From the NCBI RefSeq assembly GCF_023702675.1, contig NZ_CP098478.1, positions 372,001 to 436,000 on the forward strand: 64,000 nt of DNA, in the 5' to 3' direction. Source of the stretch: Acinetobacter sp. C26M. GTDB lineage: Bacteria; Pseudomonadota; Gammaproteobacteria; Pseudomonadales; Moraxellaceae. Below, in pieces: positions 53,402-63,986 of this stretch; within the stretch, counting starts at the first letter, position 1; the number at the start of each line of letters is the position of its first letter. The notes under the pieces are model-generated. The model was not told the DNA's origin. It saw nothing but the letters and a program-made list of their open reading frames with translations, and did not search any database. Both the position numbers and the translations under genes were made by a program.

Positions 53402-54952
53402 TTATTTTTTACCGAATAATGAACCGAGTAAGCCACGGACAATTTTCTGTCCTGTTGAGCCGCCTAAACTACGTGCCGCACTTTTGGCAAAAGTGCCTAC
53501 GATGTCTTGGGTAAGTTTCTCGCGATCACGCTGTGACTTTTCTGCAGCTTTTTGCTGCTCACGAGCAAACCGTTCTTGTTCTTTGGCTTGTTGCTTGGCC
53601 AAAGCATCTTGCTCCTTGCTTTGCTGTTTGGCTAACTCATCTGCCTCTTTTTGTTGCGACTGTTGCAGCACTTTTTTCTGTAGCATTTCATAAGCACTGT
53701 CTCGATCAACGGCTTGGTCGTAGACACCCGCCACAATACTTTGCCCGATAATCACTTGGCGTTCTTCAGGCGTGATCGGGGTAAAGGAGGAGTAAGGAGG
53801 CATCACCCAACCGCGCTCAACAATCTGTGGAGTTCCTTGTTCATCTAGGCAGCTGATCAATGCTTCACCAACGGCAAGTTCGGTAATGGCTTGGTCGACT
53901 TTAAAATCAGGATTGGCGCGGAAAGTATCCGCTGCGGTTTTGACTGCCTTTTGGTCTTTGGGAGTAAATGCACGTAAGGCATGTTGTACACGGTTACCCA
54001 ATTGCCCTAAAACACTTTCAGGGAGATCGAGAGGATTCTGGGTAATAAAATAAATCCCCACACCTTTAGAACGGATCAAACGTACCACTTGTTCAATCTT
54101 TTGTTGCAAAGCAGGACTCGCATTATCAAACAGTAAATGCGCTTCATCGAAGAAGAATACCAACTTTGGCTTATCCATATCGCCTACTTCGGGCAACTGT
54201 TCAAACAATTCTGACATCATCCAAAGCAGGAAAGTGGCATATAACTTCGGCGTGTTCATCAACTTATCTGCAGCCAAGATATTGATATAGCCATGACCAT
54301 TGGTATCAGTTTGAATGAAATCGAGAATATTTAGGCTTGGTTCACCAAAAAACTGTTCACCGCCTTGATCACCTAATGCCAGCAAGTTTCGTTGGATTGC
54401 ACCCAGACTGGCAGGGGAAAGATTGCCGTATTCAGCTTTAAGGCTGGCCGCATTTTCGCTGACATAGGTCAGCATGGCTTTTAGGTCTTTAAAGTCAATC
54501 AGTAATAGGCCTTGATCATCGGCAACACGGAATACTGCCGAAAGTACACCTTCTTGTGTGTCATTCAGATTCAGCATTTGTGCCAGTAATAAGGGACCAA
54601 TTTCTGAAATGGTGGTGCGAATGGGATGCCCTTGTTGTCCAAACAGATCCCAGAAAACCACAGGTGATGCTGCAAAAGGAATCGCATCTAATTGTAAGCT
54701 TTTCAGACGCTCATCAAATTTGGGATTGCTGCTACCTGCTTTAGCTAGACTGGAGACATCACCTTTAGCATCGGCAAGGAATACCGGTACACCAATACGA
54801 GAAAAGCTTTCGGCCATCACCTTAAGGGTGACGGTTTTACCTGTCCCAGTCGCACCTGCAATCAGACCATGTCGGTTTGCAAATTTAGAATGTAAAACAA
54901 TATCTTGTGTTGTATCAGTGGTTTTTTTTGCAATAACGATTGGTGTACTCAT
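53402..54952 (-). CDS. HerA-like (DUF853) ATPase, 516 aa
   Basis: Walker [11 protein letters not shown] (about residues 33-42) and Walker [14 protein letters not shown] mark a HerA/FtsK-type P-loop ATPase; the family is DUF853 (YjgR-like) of unknown function. The C-terminal ~100 residues are a Gln/Lys/Glu-rich coiled coil ([20 protein letters not shown]), then a conserved [10 protein letters not shown]. It follows metC by 19 bases on the same strand, so the two may be co-transcribed. Confidence 0.9.
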   Translation of the reverse strand: MSTPIVIAKKTTDTTQDIVLHSKFANRHGLIAGATGTGKTVTLKVMAESFSRIGVPVFLADAKGDVSSLAKAGSSNPKFDERLKSLQLDAIPFAASPVVFWDLFGQQGHPIRTTISEIGPLLLAQMLNLNDTQEGVLSAVFRVADDQGLLLIDFKDLKAMLTYVSENAASLKAEYGNLSPASLGAIQRNLLALGDQGGEQFFGEPSLNILDFIQTDTNGHGYINILAADKLMNTPKLYATFLLWMMSELFEQLPEVGDMDKPKLVFFFDEAHLLFDNASPALQQKIEQVVRLIRSKGVGIYFITQNPLDLPESVLGQLGNRVQHALRAFTPKDQKAVKTAADTFRANPDFKVDQAITELAVGEALISCLDEQGTPQIVERGWVMPPYSSFTPITPEERQVIIGQSIVAGVYDQAVDRDSAYEMLQKKVLQQSQQKEADELAKQQSKEQDALAKQQAKEQERFAREQQKAAEKSQRDREKLTQDIVGTFAKSAARSLGGSTGQKIVRGLLGSLFGKK

Positions 54953-54971
54953 TCTTCACCTGTTTTTAATC

Positions 54972-56165
54972 TCAATCGAGCTGTTTTAATGCGTTTTGAA
55001 TATCTTGAATTAAATCTTCTGGATGTTCTAGTCCAATACAGAAGCGAACCAATAAACCTTGTTGTAAATGTGTATTTTCCAAAGTACGCATTTGTTTTAA
55101 GTCATACAACATTGCCAGACTAACGGGACCGCCCCAACTAAATCCGAGTTTAAACAGCGTTAAGTTGTCGCAGAACTTTCGAATTGAGGTCAGGTCATAT
55201 TCTGGTTTGAAAATAACACTGACCAAGCCTGCACTTTTGCCAGTGCTGCAAATTTCTGTCCAGAACTGATGGCCTGCTGCATCAGGATCGCTTGGATGGA
55301 GGACTTGATTAAATTGTGGTTGTTTTTTTAACCAGCTCAACAGGGTGAGTGCACTTTGGGCTTGCTGTTCATAGCGCAAAGACATGTGTGCCAAACTGCG
55401 TTGGATTTGTGCAGTATCATCGCCCGAAACTGCAATACCTTGAATTGCATGCATTCGATAGAGTTTGTGATGCAGTGTTTGGTCACGGGTCACGACTGAA
55501 CCCATTAAGATATCACCGCCACCACTTGGGTATTTGGTCAGTGCATGAACTGTAATATCGACAGTGAGGTGCTCATCTGAGAAATCAAAAGCATTAAAAG
55601 CCAGTCCTGCGCCCCATGTATTATCCAGTGCGGTGAGTACATTGGCATGCTGTGCTTTTTTAACCAAGTTCTTTAAATCGGGAAATTCTAAAGTGACTGA
55701 TCCCGCTGCTTCGAGCCAAATCAATTTCGCTTTTTCAGTCGGTTGAAAACTATTGGCATCAATGGGATTATAAACTTTAACTGTGATGCCATAACGATCT
55801 TGTAGATGATTTAAATGCTCAAGATTGGGGCCATAAATATTATCGGCGACCCAAACCTCATCCCCTGAACTTAAAATGGCACTATTCACGAGATTAATCG
55901 CAGATAAACCGCTTGGTGCAAGCAAGCAATAACGTCCACCTTCAATTTGGGCAATGTTGTCCCCTAATGTAAACGTCGTCGGTGTACCGTGTGTGCCGTA
56001 ACTATAATCATAAGCATCGGTCCAATGGCGCTCAAAAAGGTGCGCCGTGCTTTTAAAAATAATGGTCGATGCACGAAATAAGGGAGGTTGTACGGTTTCA
56101 ATGTATTGAGGGGCTTGGCGTGGTGCATGAATTAGCTTGGTTTGTGCTTTATTGTGTGTTGTCAT
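54972..56165 (-). CDS. metC: Cystathionine beta-lyase
   Basis: A Cys/Met metabolism PLP enzyme: the PLP Lys is in TVHALTKYPSGGGDIL, the phosphate loop in APSGLSAINL, and YDYSYGTHGTPTTFTL near the N-terminus is typical of cystathionine beta-lyases; SWGGPVSL is the C-terminal region. It splits cystathionine into homocysteine, pyruvate and ammonia. The length (397) is normal. It is followed on the same strand by the HerA-like ATPase gene. Confidence 0.88.
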   Translation of the reverse strand: MTTHNKAQTKLIHAPRQAPQYIETVQPPLFRASTIIFKSTAHLFERHWTDAYDYSYGTHGTPTTFTLGDNIAQIEGGRYCLLAPSGLSAINLVNSAILSSGDEVWVADNIYGPNLEHLNHLQDRYGITVKVYNPIDANSFQPTEKAKLIWLEAAGSVTLEFPDLKNLVKKAQHANVLTALDNTWGAGLAFNAFDFSDEHLTVDITVHALTKYPSGGGDILMGSVVTRDQTLHHKLYRMHAIQGIAVSGDDTAQIQRSLAHMSLRYEQQAQSALTLLSWLKKQPQFNQVLHPSDPDAAGHQFWTEICSTGKSAGLVSVIFKPEYDLTSIRKFCDNLTLFKLGFSWGGPVSLAMLYDLKQMRTLENTHLQQGLLVRFCIGLEHPEDLIQDIQNALKQLD

Positions 56166-56334
56166 GGGGCGTGGGCTAAATAAATATAATGACTTAGGTT
56201 AAGAGAAAATCAACAAAGCCGCTAGTGTTGCGCTGCTTTTGTACAGAATCGGTACGGATTAATAGGATTGCTCAAAACTGGCTTTATTTTTGCTAAGACT
56301 AATTATCATTCTAACGATAAATAGGTTTTAGCGC

Positions 56335-57063
56335 ATGAAGTCGCATTTAAGAGTGCATTATTTTCAGCACATTGCTGGCGAAGGTTTTGGCAGTTGCTAT
56401 GACTTTTTAAAAGCACATAAAGCAAAAATTACCGCAACAGAGTTTTTTGCATTGCCCGTTGATTTGCCATTGGAATTGGAAGCCTTACCACGAGTAGATG
56501 AAGTCGATCTATTGATTATCATGGGTGGAACCATGAGTGTGAATGATGAAGCAAATTATCCATGGTTAAAGCTTGAAAAAAGGTGGCTACGACGTTATTT
56601 GGCTGCTGGTAAACCTGCTATTGGATTGTGTTTGGGTGGGCAATTGATTGCCAATGCCCTAGGGGCCGCTGTGAGCCGTAATCCGCACCAAGAATTGGGT
56701 TGGATGGATGTGGGGCGTGCATCGCATGTGCCTGAAGATTATTTTCAGATTCCAGAGCAGTTGAATATTTTACAATGGCATAGTGAAACCTTTGAAATTC
56801 CAAAGGGTGGGGTGCGCTTGGCCGAGAATAAAGTCTGTCGAAATCAAATGTATCAGATTGGGCGTAATGTTCTTGGGTTTCAGTTTCATCCAGAAATGAC
56901 GCCACAGACCTTGGCACTTTTGATTGAGAATGAAGAGGACATGGCGGTTTTTAATGGTAAATATGTACAACCGATATCTGAATTAAAAAGAACTATCAAA
57001 AGTAAATTTGAACAGGGTAATCGTTTGCTGAATCAGGCAATCGATTATGTTGTGAGTGCATAG
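56335..57063 (+). CDS. Class I glutamine amidotransferase-like protein, 242 aa
   Basis: The triad Cys in GLCLGGQLIA, and His and Glu in FQFHPEM, is complete; IIMGGTMSV is the usual oxyanion region. It is of the YfeJ/GMP-synthase-like stand-alone type: no synthase domain is attached, so the partner or substrate is unknown. It precedes the S10 operon but is separated from it by a predicted promoter. Confidence 0.88.
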   Translation: MKSHLRVHYFQHIAGEGFGSCYDFLKAHKAKITATEFFALPVDLPLELEALPRVDEVDLLIIMGGTMSVNDEANYPWLKLEKRWLRRYLAAGKPAIGLCLGGQLIANALGAAVSRNPHQELGWMDVGRASHVPEDYFQIPEQLNILQWHSETFEIPKGGVRLAENKVCRNQMYQIGRNVLGFQFHPEMTPQTLALLIENEEDMAVFNGKYVQPISELKRTIKSKFEQGNRLLNQAIDYVVSA

Positions 57064-57096
57064 CAGGATTGATTGCTTAAAAAATGAAAAGAAGAA

Positions 57097-57125
57097 TTGC
57101 ATAAGACTTAAACAATCGTTATAAT
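57097..57125 (+). promoter_or_regulatory. Predicted S10 operon promoter
   Basis: TTGCAT (57097-57102) and a consensus TATAAT (57120-57125) with 17 bases between, about 165 bases before the rpsJ ATG. Confidence 0.7.
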
Positions 57126-57131
57126 GAGCGA

Positions 57132-57290
57132 CCCTCAAATGGAGGGCGTTTACTACGAAGAAAGTAGTTAACGCATTACAGTCGTGGCATCGATCATGAC
57201 CTTAGTGATTTTCACTGCCCTTGACACTTACCAGAATGGTGAGGTGCGTCATGGGTGATTCTTTATATATTTGGCTTGGAGTTTACTGGT
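57132..57290 (+). promoter_or_regulatory. Structured leader of the S10 operon
   Basis: CCCTC-AAAT-GAGGG type hairpin near 57132-57146, GCGTT.ACTAC..GTAGT.AACGC (about 57147-57175), and CACTTACC/GGTGAGGTG around 57226-57245 are visible. The leader length (about 160 bases) is comparable with the E. coli S10 leader, where L4 represses by attenuation; whether L4 acts here is inference. Confidence 0.4.
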
Positions 57291-57602
57291 ATGTCTAACC
57301 AGAGAATTCGTATCCGTTTGAAGTCTTTTGATCATCGTCTGATTGATCAATCTGCTCAAGAGATCGTAGAAACCGCTAAGCGTACTGGCGCACAAGTGTG
57401 TGGTCCAATTCCGATGCCTACTCGCATCGAACGCTTCAACGTTCTTACTTCACCACACGTCAACAAAGACGCTCGTGATCAGTACGAAATCCGCACTTAT
57501 AAGCGTTTGATCGACATCGTTCAACCAACAGATAAAACTGTTGATGCATTGATGAAGTTAGATCTTGCTGCTGGTGTTGATGTTCAGATCGCTTTGGGTT
57601 AA
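57291..57602 (+). CDS. rpsJ: 30S ribosomal protein S10
   Basis: S10 of the 30S head, which also is the antitermination factor NusE. The start ATG 57291 ([17 protein letters not shown]) gives 103 residues, the family length, with GGAG nine bases upstream. The end QIALG is typical. It opens the S10-spc ribosomal region. Confidence 0.98.
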
Positions 57603-57661
57603 GGCTTTCGGTTGATTAACTTTATAAGTTAATTAGGCCGCTTTTTTAGAGGTTTATGCAC

Positions 57662-58300
57662 ATGGCTATTGGTTTAGTCGGTCGCAAATGTGGTATGACT
57701 CGCGTCTTTACAGATGCTGGTGTATCTGTACCTGTTACAGTTATCGAAGTCGATCCAAACCGCATTACGCAAATCAAAACACTTGAAACTGATGGTTATC
57801 AAGCAATTCAAGTAACTACTGGTGAACGTCGCGAATCGCGCGTAACTAACGCTCAGAAAGGTCACTTCGCGAAAGCGGGTGTTGCTGCTGGTCGTTTGGT
57901 TAAAGAGTTCCGTGTTACTGAAGCTGAGCTTGAAGGCCGTGAAGTGGGTGCTTCTATCGGTGTTGATCTGTTCACAGTTGGTCAAATTGTTGATGTTACT
58001 GGTCAGTCAAAAGGTAAAGGTTTCCAAGGTGGTGTTAAGCGTTGGAATTTCCGTACGCAAGATGCTACTCATGGTAACTCTGTATCTCACCGTGTATTAG
58101 GTTCTACAGGTCAAAACCAGACACCTGGTCGCGTGTTCAAAGGCAAGAAAATGGCTGGTCACTTAGGTGACGAACGCGTAACAGTTCAAGGTCTTGAAAT
58201 CGTATCTATTGACGCTGAACGTTCTGTTTTAGTTGTTAAGGGTGCTATTCCTGGTTCAACTGGCGGTGACGTTATCGTACGTCCTACCATCAAGGCCTGA
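57662..58300 (+). CDS. rplC: 50S ribosomal protein L3
   Basis: An early 50S assembly protein. [20 protein letters not shown] is the N-terminus and [29 protein letters not shown] the conserved loop with the Gln that is methylated in E. coli. I start at ATG 57662 to give 212 residues. Confidence 0.98.
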   Translation: MAIGLVGRKCGMTRVFTDAGVSVPVTVIEVDPNRITQIKTLETDGYQAIQVTTGERRESRVTNAQKGHFAKAGVAAGRLVKEFRVTEAELEGREVGASIGVDLFTVGQIVDVTGQSKGKGFQGGVKRWNFRTQDATHGNSVSHRVLGSTGQNQTPGRVFKGKKMAGHLGDERVTVQGLEIVSIDAERSVLVVKGAIPGSTGGDVIVRPTIKA

Positions 58301-58311
58301 GGGGAAATACT

Positions 58312-58914
58312 GTGAATTTAAAAACTGTTTCCGGCTCTGCTGTTGAATTGTCTGAAGTTGCTTTCGGACGTGAATTTAACGAAGCTCTTGTACACCAAGT
58401 TGTTACAGCTTACTTAGCTGGTGGTCGTCAAGGTACTCGTGCTCACAAATCACGTGCAGATGTTTCTGGCGGTGGTAAAAAGCCATTCCGTCAAAAAGGT
58501 ACTGGTCGCGCTCGTGCGGGTTCTATTCGTAGCCCTATCTGGGTTGGTGGTGGTAAAACTTTTGCTGCTCGCCCACAAGATTGGTCTCAAAAAGTAAACC
58601 GTAAGATGTACCGCGGTGCAATGCAATGTATCTTAGCTGAACTTGTTCGCCAAGATCGTCTTGTATTAGTTGAAGAGTTTGCTGTTGCAGCTCCAAAAAC
58701 TAAAGACTTGCTTGCAAAACTTACAGACTTGAATGCAACTCGCGCATTGATCATTACAGATGCTGTAGATGAGAACTTGTATCTCGCAGCTCGCAACCTT
58801 CCACACGTTGATGTGGTTGATGCTACTGCTATTGATCCTGTTAGCTTGATCGCATTTGATAAAGTTGTAATGTCTGTAGCTGCTGCTAAGAAAATTGAGG
58901 TAGAACTCGGATGA
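58312..58914 (+). CDS. rplD: 50S ribosomal protein L4
   Basis: L4 lines the exit tunnel with its loop ([36 protein letters not shown]) and represses its own operon in E. coli. The start is GTG with GGGG ten bases upstream. Its stop overlaps the rplW ATG (ATGA). Confidence 0.98.
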   Translation: MNLKTVSGSAVELSEVAFGREFNEALVHQVVTAYLAGGRQGTRAHKSRADVSGGGKKPFRQKGTGRARAGSIRSPIWVGGGKTFAARPQDWSQKVNRKMYRGAMQCILAELVRQDRLVLVEEFAVAAPKTKDLLAKLTDLNATRALIITDAVDENLYLAARNLPHVDVVDATAIDPVSLIAFDKVVMSVAAAKKIEVELG

Positions 58915-59231
58915 ACAACGAACGTATCTATCAAGTCCTATTAGGACCAGTATTCTCAGAAAAAGCACAAGTTTTAGGTGATACTGCTGGTGTTCAAGTG
59001 TTCAAAGTTGCATTAAATGCAAACAAACTTGAAATCAAAAAAGCAGTTGAGCAGCTCTTTGGTGTTGAAGTTGTAAAAATCAATACAACGATCACTAAAG
59101 GTAAAACAAAACGCTTTGGTAAAACATTAGGACGTCGTTCTGATGTGAAAAAAGCATACGTCACCCTGAAAGCTGGCCAAGATGTAGAGATGGCTGACTT
59201 GGGCGATACCGCTGAAAACGCAGCGGAATAA
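58911..59231 (+). CDS. rplW: 50S ribosomal protein L23
   Basis: L23 sits at the tunnel exit and receives trigger factor and SRP. The N-terminus [18 protein letters not shown] and the loop [25 protein letters not shown] are typical. Length 106. Confidence 0.98.
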   Translation: MNNERIYQVLLGPVFSEKAQVLGDTAGVQVFKVALNANKLEIKKAVEQLFGVEVVKINTTITKGKTKRFGKTLGRRSDVKKAYVTLKAGQDVEMADLGDTAENAAE

Positions 59232-59242
59232 GGACGAGAATT

Positions 59243-60067
59243 ATGCCAATTCAAAAATGTAAGCCAACGTCTCCAGGACGTCGCTTTGTAGAGAAAGTGG
59301 TTCATGACCATCTTCACAAAGGCGCGCCTTATGCACCGTTGGTAGAAGCTAAAAAACGTACTGGTGGTCGTAATAACAATGGTCACATCACTACACGTCA
59401 CGTGGGTGGTGGTCATAAGCAAAACTACCGTATTGTTGACTTTAAACGTAACAAAGATGGTATTCCAGCGACTGTAGAGCGCATCGAATACGATCCTAAC
59501 CGTACAGCTCATATTGCTTTGTTGAAATATGCTGATGGTGAACGTCGTTACATCATTGCACCTAAAGGCCTACGTGCTGGTGATAAAGTACAATCTGGTA
59601 ACGATGCTCCAATTCGTCCAGGTAACTGCTTGCCACTTCGCAACATGCCAATCGGTTCTACACTTCACAACCTTGAACTTAAAATCGGTAAAGGTGCTCA
59701 ATTAGCACGTTCTGCTGGTACTTCAGTTCAGTTGTTGGGTCGTGATGGTTCTTACGCTATCGTTCGTTTACGTTCTGGTGAAATGCGTAAAGTCCACGTT
59801 GAATGTCGTGCTGTAATTGGTGAAGTTTCTAACCAAGAAAGCAACCTTCGTTCATTGGGTAAAGCTGGTGCTGCGCGCTGGCGTGGTATTCGTCCTACCG
59901 TTCGTGGTATGGCGATGAACCCGGTAGATCACCCGCACGGTGGTGGTGAAGGACGTAGTAAAGGTATTCAACCTGTAAGTCCATGGGGTCAAAAAGCTAA
60001 AGGGTACAAGACACGTACCAATAAGCGTACGACTAAGATGATTATTCGCGACCGTCGCGTCAAGTAA
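59243..60067 (+). CDS. rplB: 50S ribosomal protein L2
   Basis: L2, near the peptidyl-transferase centre. [22 protein letters not shown] and the C-terminal [16 protein letters not shown] (with the conserved His) are diagnostic. Length 274, normal. Confidence 0.99.
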   Translation: MPIQKCKPTSPGRRFVEKVVHDHLHKGAPYAPLVEAKKRTGGRNNNGHITTRHVGGGHKQNYRIVDFKRNKDGIPATVERIEYDPNRTAHIALLKYADGERRYIIAPKGLRAGDKVQSGNDAPIRPGNCLPLRNMPIGSTLHNLELKIGKGAQLARSAGTSVQLLGRDGSYAIVRLRSGEMRKVHVECRAVIGEVSNQESNLRSLGKAGAARWRGIRPTVRGMAMNPVDHPHGGGEGRSKGIQPVSPWGQKAKGYKTRTNKRTTKMIIRDRRVK

Positions 60068-60080
60068 GGGAATCTGAATA

Positions 60081-60356
60081 ATGCCTCGTTCATTAAAAAA
60101 AGGTCCATTCGTCGACGCGCATTTGTTCGCTAAGGTTGAAGCTGCGATTGCTGCTAACAACCGTAAGCCGATCAAAACATGGTCACGTCGTTCAATGATC
60201 CTTCCAGACTTTGTTGGTTTAACAATTTCTGTTCACAATGGCCGTAACCACGTTCCAGTAATTGTTACTGAACACATGGTTGGTCATAAATTGGGTGAAT
60301 TCGCGCCAACTCGTACCTATCGTGGTCACGGTGTTGATAAGAAGTCTAAACGTTAA
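60081..60356 (+). CDS. rpsS: 30S ribosomal protein S19
   Basis: S19 of the 30S head. [19 protein letters not shown] and [28 protein letters not shown] are conserved. Length 91. Confidence 0.98.
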   Translation: MPRSLKKGPFVDAHLFAKVEAAIAANNRKPIKTWSRRSMILPDFVGLTISVHNGRNHVPVIVTEHMVGHKLGEFAPTRTYRGHGVDKKSKR

Positions 60357-60367
60357 TAGGTGCTATG

Positions 60368-60697
60368 ATGGAAGTAACTGCTAAATTACGCGGTGCCGCT
60401 ATCTCGGCACAAAAAGCACGTTTAGTTGCTGATTTGATCCGTGGTAAGTCGGTTGCACGTGCGATAGACATTTTGAACTTCAGCAACAAGAAAGCAGCTG
60501 TGCTTGTTAAAAAAGCACTTGAATCTGCAATCGCGAATGCTGAACATAACAACAGCTTAGATGTTGATGACCTTAAAGTAACTACGATTTACGTTGATGA
60601 AGGCATGAGCCTTAAACGTATCATGCCACGTGCTAAAGGCCGTGCAGATCGTATTACTAAGCGTACTTGTCACATCACCGTTAAGGTAGGGGTTTGA
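60368..60697 (+). CDS. rplV: 50S ribosomal protein L22
   Basis: L22, a tunnel-lining protein; a hairpin loop ending [22 protein letters not shown] contacts macrolides. Two adjacent ATG codons exist; I choose the second (60368) since AGG lies seven bases before it, giving 109 residues. Confidence 0.97.
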   Translation: MEVTAKLRGAAISAQKARLVADLIRGKSVARAIDILNFSNKKAAVLVKKALESAIANAEHNNSLDVDDLKVTTIYVDEGMSLKRIMPRAKGRADRITKRTCHITVKVGV

Positions 60698-60698
60698 T

Positions 60699-61451
60699 AT
60701 GGGTCAGAAGGTTCATCCAATCGGTATCCGCCTAGGTGTTGTGAAACGTCATAACGCTAACTGGTATGCGAGTCCGAAACAATACGCTGAATACTTGCTT
60801 AAAGATCTTCAAGTTCGTGAGTTTTTAACTAAAAAACTTAAAAACGCGATGATCAGCAATATTCTTATCGAACGTCCTACAGGCGCTGCTAAAGTAACTA
60901 TTAGCACTGCTCGTCCTGGTATCGTTATCGGTAAAAAAGGCGAAGATATTGAAAAATTACAGCGCGAACTCACCAACATTATGGGTGTTCCAGCTCAAGT
61001 TAGCATCAATGAAATTGATCGCCCTGACTTGGACGCACGTTTAGTTGCTGAAGCAATTGCTTCTCAATTAGAAAAGCGTGTTATGTTCCGTCGTGCTATG
61101 AAGCGTGCGGTTCAAAACACTATGCGTGCTGGCGCTAAAGGTATCAAAGTTGAAGTTTCTGGCCGTTTAGGTGGTGCAGAGATTGCTCGTACTGAGTGGT
61201 ATCGTGAAGGTCGTGTACCTTTGCATACGCTTCGTGCTGACATCGACTATGCAACTATGCGCGCAGAAACAACATACGGTACGATCGGTGTTAAAGTTTG
61301 GATTTTCCGTGGCGAGATCTTAGGTGGCATGAAACAAGTCATGAACCCTGCTCCTGCTGAAGAGCGTCCAGCTAAACGTGGTCGTGGTCGTGGTGAAGGT
61401 CAAGAGCGTCGTGGTCGTCGCGGTGACCGTGCTGCTGACAAGGGAGAATAA
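60699..61451 (+). CDS. rpsC: 30S ribosomal protein S3
   Basis: S3 at the mRNA entrance with an N-terminal KH domain ([14 protein letters not shown]) and C-terminal domain [25 protein letters not shown]. The C-terminal tail is Arg/Gly-rich ([19 protein letters not shown]). Length 250. Confidence 0.98.
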   Translation: MGQKVHPIGIRLGVVKRHNANWYASPKQYAEYLLKDLQVREFLTKKLKNAMISNILIERPTGAAKVTISTARPGIVIGKKGEDIEKLQRELTNIMGVPAQVSINEIDRPDLDARLVAEAIASQLEKRVMFRRAMKRAVQNTMRAGAKGIKVEVSGRLGGAEIARTEWYREGRVPLHTLRADIDYATMRAETTYGTIGVKVWIFRGEILGGMKQVMNPAPAEERPAKRGRGRGEGQERRGRRGDRAADKGE

Positions 61452-61454
61452 TCC

Positions 61455-61868
61455 ATGTTGCAACCTAAACGTACCAAATTCCGTAAAGTGCACAAAGGCC
61501 GTAACACTGGTCTAGCGCATCGTGGTAGTACAGTATCATTTGGTTCGATTGCAATTAAAGCAACTGAACGTGGTCGTATGACTGCGCGTCAGATTGAAGC
61601 TGCACGTCGTACCATTAGCCGTCGTATCAAACGTGGTGGTAAAATCTTCATCCGCGTATTCCCAGACAAACCAATTACCGAAAAACCATTAGAAGTACGT
61701 ATGGGTAAAGGTAAGGGTAGCGTGGAATACTGGGTTTGTCAGATCCAGCCAGGTAAGATCCTGTACGAAATTGAAGGTGTTAGCGATGAGTTAGCGCGTG
61801 AAGCTTTTGCTTTAGCTGCTGCTAAACTCCCGTTTAAAACCACTATCGTGACTCGGACGGTGATGTAA
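61455..61868 (+). CDS. rplP: 50S ribosomal protein L16
   Basis: L16 near the A site. [19 protein letters not shown] is the N-terminus, and [13 protein letters not shown] the conserved loop with Arg nearby, a site of hydroxylation in E. coli. Its stop overlaps rpmC (TAATG). Confidence 0.98.
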   Translation: MLQPKRTKFRKVHKGRNTGLAHRGSTVSFGSIAIKATERGRMTARQIEAARRTISRRIKRGGKIFIRVFPDKPITEKPLEVRMGKGKGSVEYWVCQIQPGKILYEIEGVSDELAREAFALAAAKLPFKTTIVTRTVM

Positions 61869-62065
61869 TGAAAACTAAAGATCTACGTGAAAAGTCGGTA
61901 GAAGAGTTGAAAGCTTTGCTTGATGAGCAACAGCTTAACCAATTCCGTCTTCGTATGGCGAAAGCAACTGGTCAATTAGGCAAATCGCATGAAGTGCAAA
62001 TTGCTCGTAAGACAATTGCTCGTATTAAGACACTCCTTACCGAAAAACAGGGGAACGGACAATGA
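61868..62065 (+). CDS. rpmC: 50S ribosomal protein L29
   Basis: A small two-helix protein near the exit tunnel. [26 protein letters not shown] and [28 protein letters not shown] match the family. Its stop overlaps rpsQ (ATGA). Confidence 0.98.
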   Translation: MKTKDLREKSVEELKALLDEQQLNQFRLRMAKATGQLGKSHEVQIARKTIARIKTLLTEKQGNGQ

Positions 62066-62319
62066 GTGAAAAAACAGTCCGCACGTTAACCGGCAAAGTC
62101 GTAAGCGACAAAATGGACAAGTCTATTGTTGTGCTTATTGAACGCCGCGTTCAACACCCGTTGTATGGCAAATCAATCCGCCGTTCAACTAAATTACACG
62201 CTCATGATGAGAACAATGTTGCTAAATTAGGCGACTTGGTAACCATCAAAGAAAGCCGCCCAATTTCTAAAACTAAAGCTTGGACTTTAGTGGAAGTAGT
62301 TGAAGCTGCTGCTGAGTAA
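62062..62319 (+). CDS. rpsQ: 30S ribosomal protein S17
   Basis: S17, an OB-fold protein that binds 16S rRNA early in assembly. [38 protein letters not shown] is the signature. Length 85. Confidence 0.98.
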   Translation: MSEKTVRTLTGKVVSDKMDKSIVVLIERRVQHPLYGKSIRRSTKLHAHDENNVAKLGDLVTIKESRPISKTKAWTLVEVVEAAAE

Positions 62320-62411
62320 TTAGACGTTCTTGTTGCATCATCGGACAATTTCGAGTACTCTTTGAGCCTTTCGAAATTGTGACCGGTGATGCTCGGTTTT
62401 GGAGTAGGGCA

Positions 62412-62780
62412 ATGATTCAAACCGAAAGTATGCTCGACGTAGCAGACAATAGTGGTGCACGCCGCGTACAATGTATTAAAGTACTTGGTGGTTCACACCG
62501 TCGTTATGCTTCAGTTGGCGATATTATTAAAGTTACTGTAAAAGAAGCAATTCCACGCGCACGTGTTAAAAAAGGTGACGTGATGAATGCTGTAGTTGTT
62601 CGTACAAAATTCGGCATCCGTCGTCCAGACGGTTCAGTTATTCGTTTCGACGATAACGCAGCTGTTATTTTGAACAACAACAAAGCTCCGATTGCGACTC
62701 GTATCTTCGGACCAGTGACTCGTGAACTTCGTACTGAACAGTTCATGAAAATCATTTCATTGGCTCCTGAAGTTCTATAA
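62412..62780 (+). CDS. rplN: 50S ribosomal protein L14
   Basis: L14 at the subunit interface. [28 protein letters not shown] starts the 122-residue protein; the upstream in-frame ATG at 62379 is not used in the family. TAGGGC is the weak ribosome-binding site. This marks the spc half of the cluster. Confidence 0.98.
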   Translation: MIQTESMLDVADNSGARRVQCIKVLGGSHRRYASVGDIIKVTVKEAIPRARVKKGDVMNAVVVRTKFGIRRPDGSVIRFDDNAAVILNNNKAPIATRIFGPVTRELRTEQFMKIISLAPEVL

Positions 62781-62789
62781 GAGGCAATC

Positions 62790-63107
62790 ATGGCTAAGAT
62801 TAAAAAAGGCGATCAAGTAATTGTGATCGCAGGTAAAGAAAAAGGCAAACAAGGTATCGTTTTGTCTGTTTCTGAAGATCGAGTTAAGGTCGAAGGCCTT
62901 AACTTAGTGAAGAAGCATCAAAAGCCAAACCGTGTAACTGGCGCTGAAGGCGGTATCGTTACTCAAGAGGCTACGCTTCATATTTCAAACGTGGCAATTT
63001 TTAATGCTACAACCCAAAAGGCTGACCGTATTGGTTACCAAGTGATTGATGGCGCGAAAACTCGTGTTTATAAATCAAATGGTGAATCAGTGGCGGTAGC
63101 GAAGTAA
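62790..63107 (+). CDS. rplX: 50S ribosomal protein L24
   Basis: An assembly initiator of the 50S subunit with a KOW motif ([25 protein letters not shown]). [15 protein letters not shown] is typical. Length 105. Confidence 0.98.
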   Translation: MAKIKKGDQVIVIAGKEKGKQGIVLSVSEDRVKVEGLNLVKKHQKPNRVTGAEGGIVTQEATLHISNVAIFNATTQKADRIGYQVIDGAKTRVYKSNGESVAVAK

Positions 63108-63123
63108 TAGGTTGAAAAAGGCA

Positions 63124-63660
63124 ATGGCCAGACTTAAAGCACGTTACAACGATGAACTTAAAGCGAAGTTACAAGAAGAACTTAGCGTTAAGAATGTGAT
63201 GGATATTCCTCGCATCACAAAAATCACTCTTAACATGGGTGTAGGCGCAGCTGCAACTGATAAGAAATTATTAGATGGCGCTGTTGCTGATATGCAACTC
63301 ATTGCTGGTCAAAAACCAGTTGTGACACTTGCTCGTAAATCAATCGCTGGTTTCAAAATCCGTGATGGTTGGCCGATCGGTTGTAAAGTTACTTTACGCG
63401 GCGACCAAATGTACGAATTCTTGGATCGTTTGATCTCGATCGCTATCCCGCGTATCCGTGACTTCCGTGGTTTCTCTGCGAAATCATTTGATGGTCGTGG
63501 TAACTACTCTATGGGTTTAAAAGAGCAAATCGTTTTCCCTGAAATCGATTTTGACAAGATTGATCGTATCCGTGGTTTAGACATCACTATTACGACAACT
63601 GCTCGTAGCGATGACGAAGGCCGTGCGCTTATGCGTGCATTCGGCTTCCCGTTCAAATAA
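63124..63660 (+). CDS. rplE: 50S ribosomal protein L5
   Basis: L5 binds 5S rRNA in the central protuberance. [20 protein letters not shown] is the N-terminus; [31 protein letters not shown] is the conserved C-terminal half. I start at ATG 63124 for 178 residues; a TTG four codons upstream is open but unusual. Confidence 0.98.
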   Translation: MARLKARYNDELKAKLQEELSVKNVMDIPRITKITLNMGVGAAATDKKLLDGAVADMQLIAGQKPVVTLARKSIAGFKIRDGWPIGCKVTLRGDQMYEFLDRLISIAIPRIRDFRGFSAKSFDGRGNYSMGLKEQIVFPEIDFDKIDRIRGLDITITTTARSDDEGRALMRAFGFPFK

Positions 63661-63669
63661 GAGGTCGAT

Positions 63670-63975
63670 ATGGCTAAGAAAGGTATGATTAATCGCGAAT
63701 TGAAACGCGAAAAGACAGTTGCTAAATACGCTGCAAAACGTGCTGAATTAAAAGCAACGATTGCTAATGTAAATGCAAGTGACGAAGAACGTTTCGAAGC
63801 GACATTAAAGTTACAGGCATTGCCACGTAACGCATCTCCAGTACGTCTTCGTAACCGTTGTGGTTTAACTGGTCGTCCTCATGGTTACTTCCGTAAGTTC
63901 GGTTTAAGCCGTAACAAATTACGTGACACAGTAATGCAGGGTGATGTACCAGGCGTTGTTAAGGCAAGCTGGTAA
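63670..63975 (+). CDS. rpsN: 30S ribosomal protein S14
   Basis: S14 of the 30S head, the long form without the zinc-binding CxxC pair: only one Cys appears ([28 protein letters not shown]). Length 101, so it is not zinc dependent. Confidence 0.98.
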   Translation: MAKKGMINRELKREKTVAKYAAKRAELKATIANVNASDEERFEATLKLQALPRNASPVRLRNRCGLTGRPHGYFRKFGLSRNKLRDTVMQGDVPGVVKASW

Positions 63976-63986
63976 GGAGCGACTAA

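Noticed and set aside
56290..56325. Fur-box-like sequence before the glutamine amidotransferase gene
   Set aside because: AATTATCATTCTAACGATAA matches the 19-base Fur consensus only at about 12 positions, which is common in AT-rich DNA.
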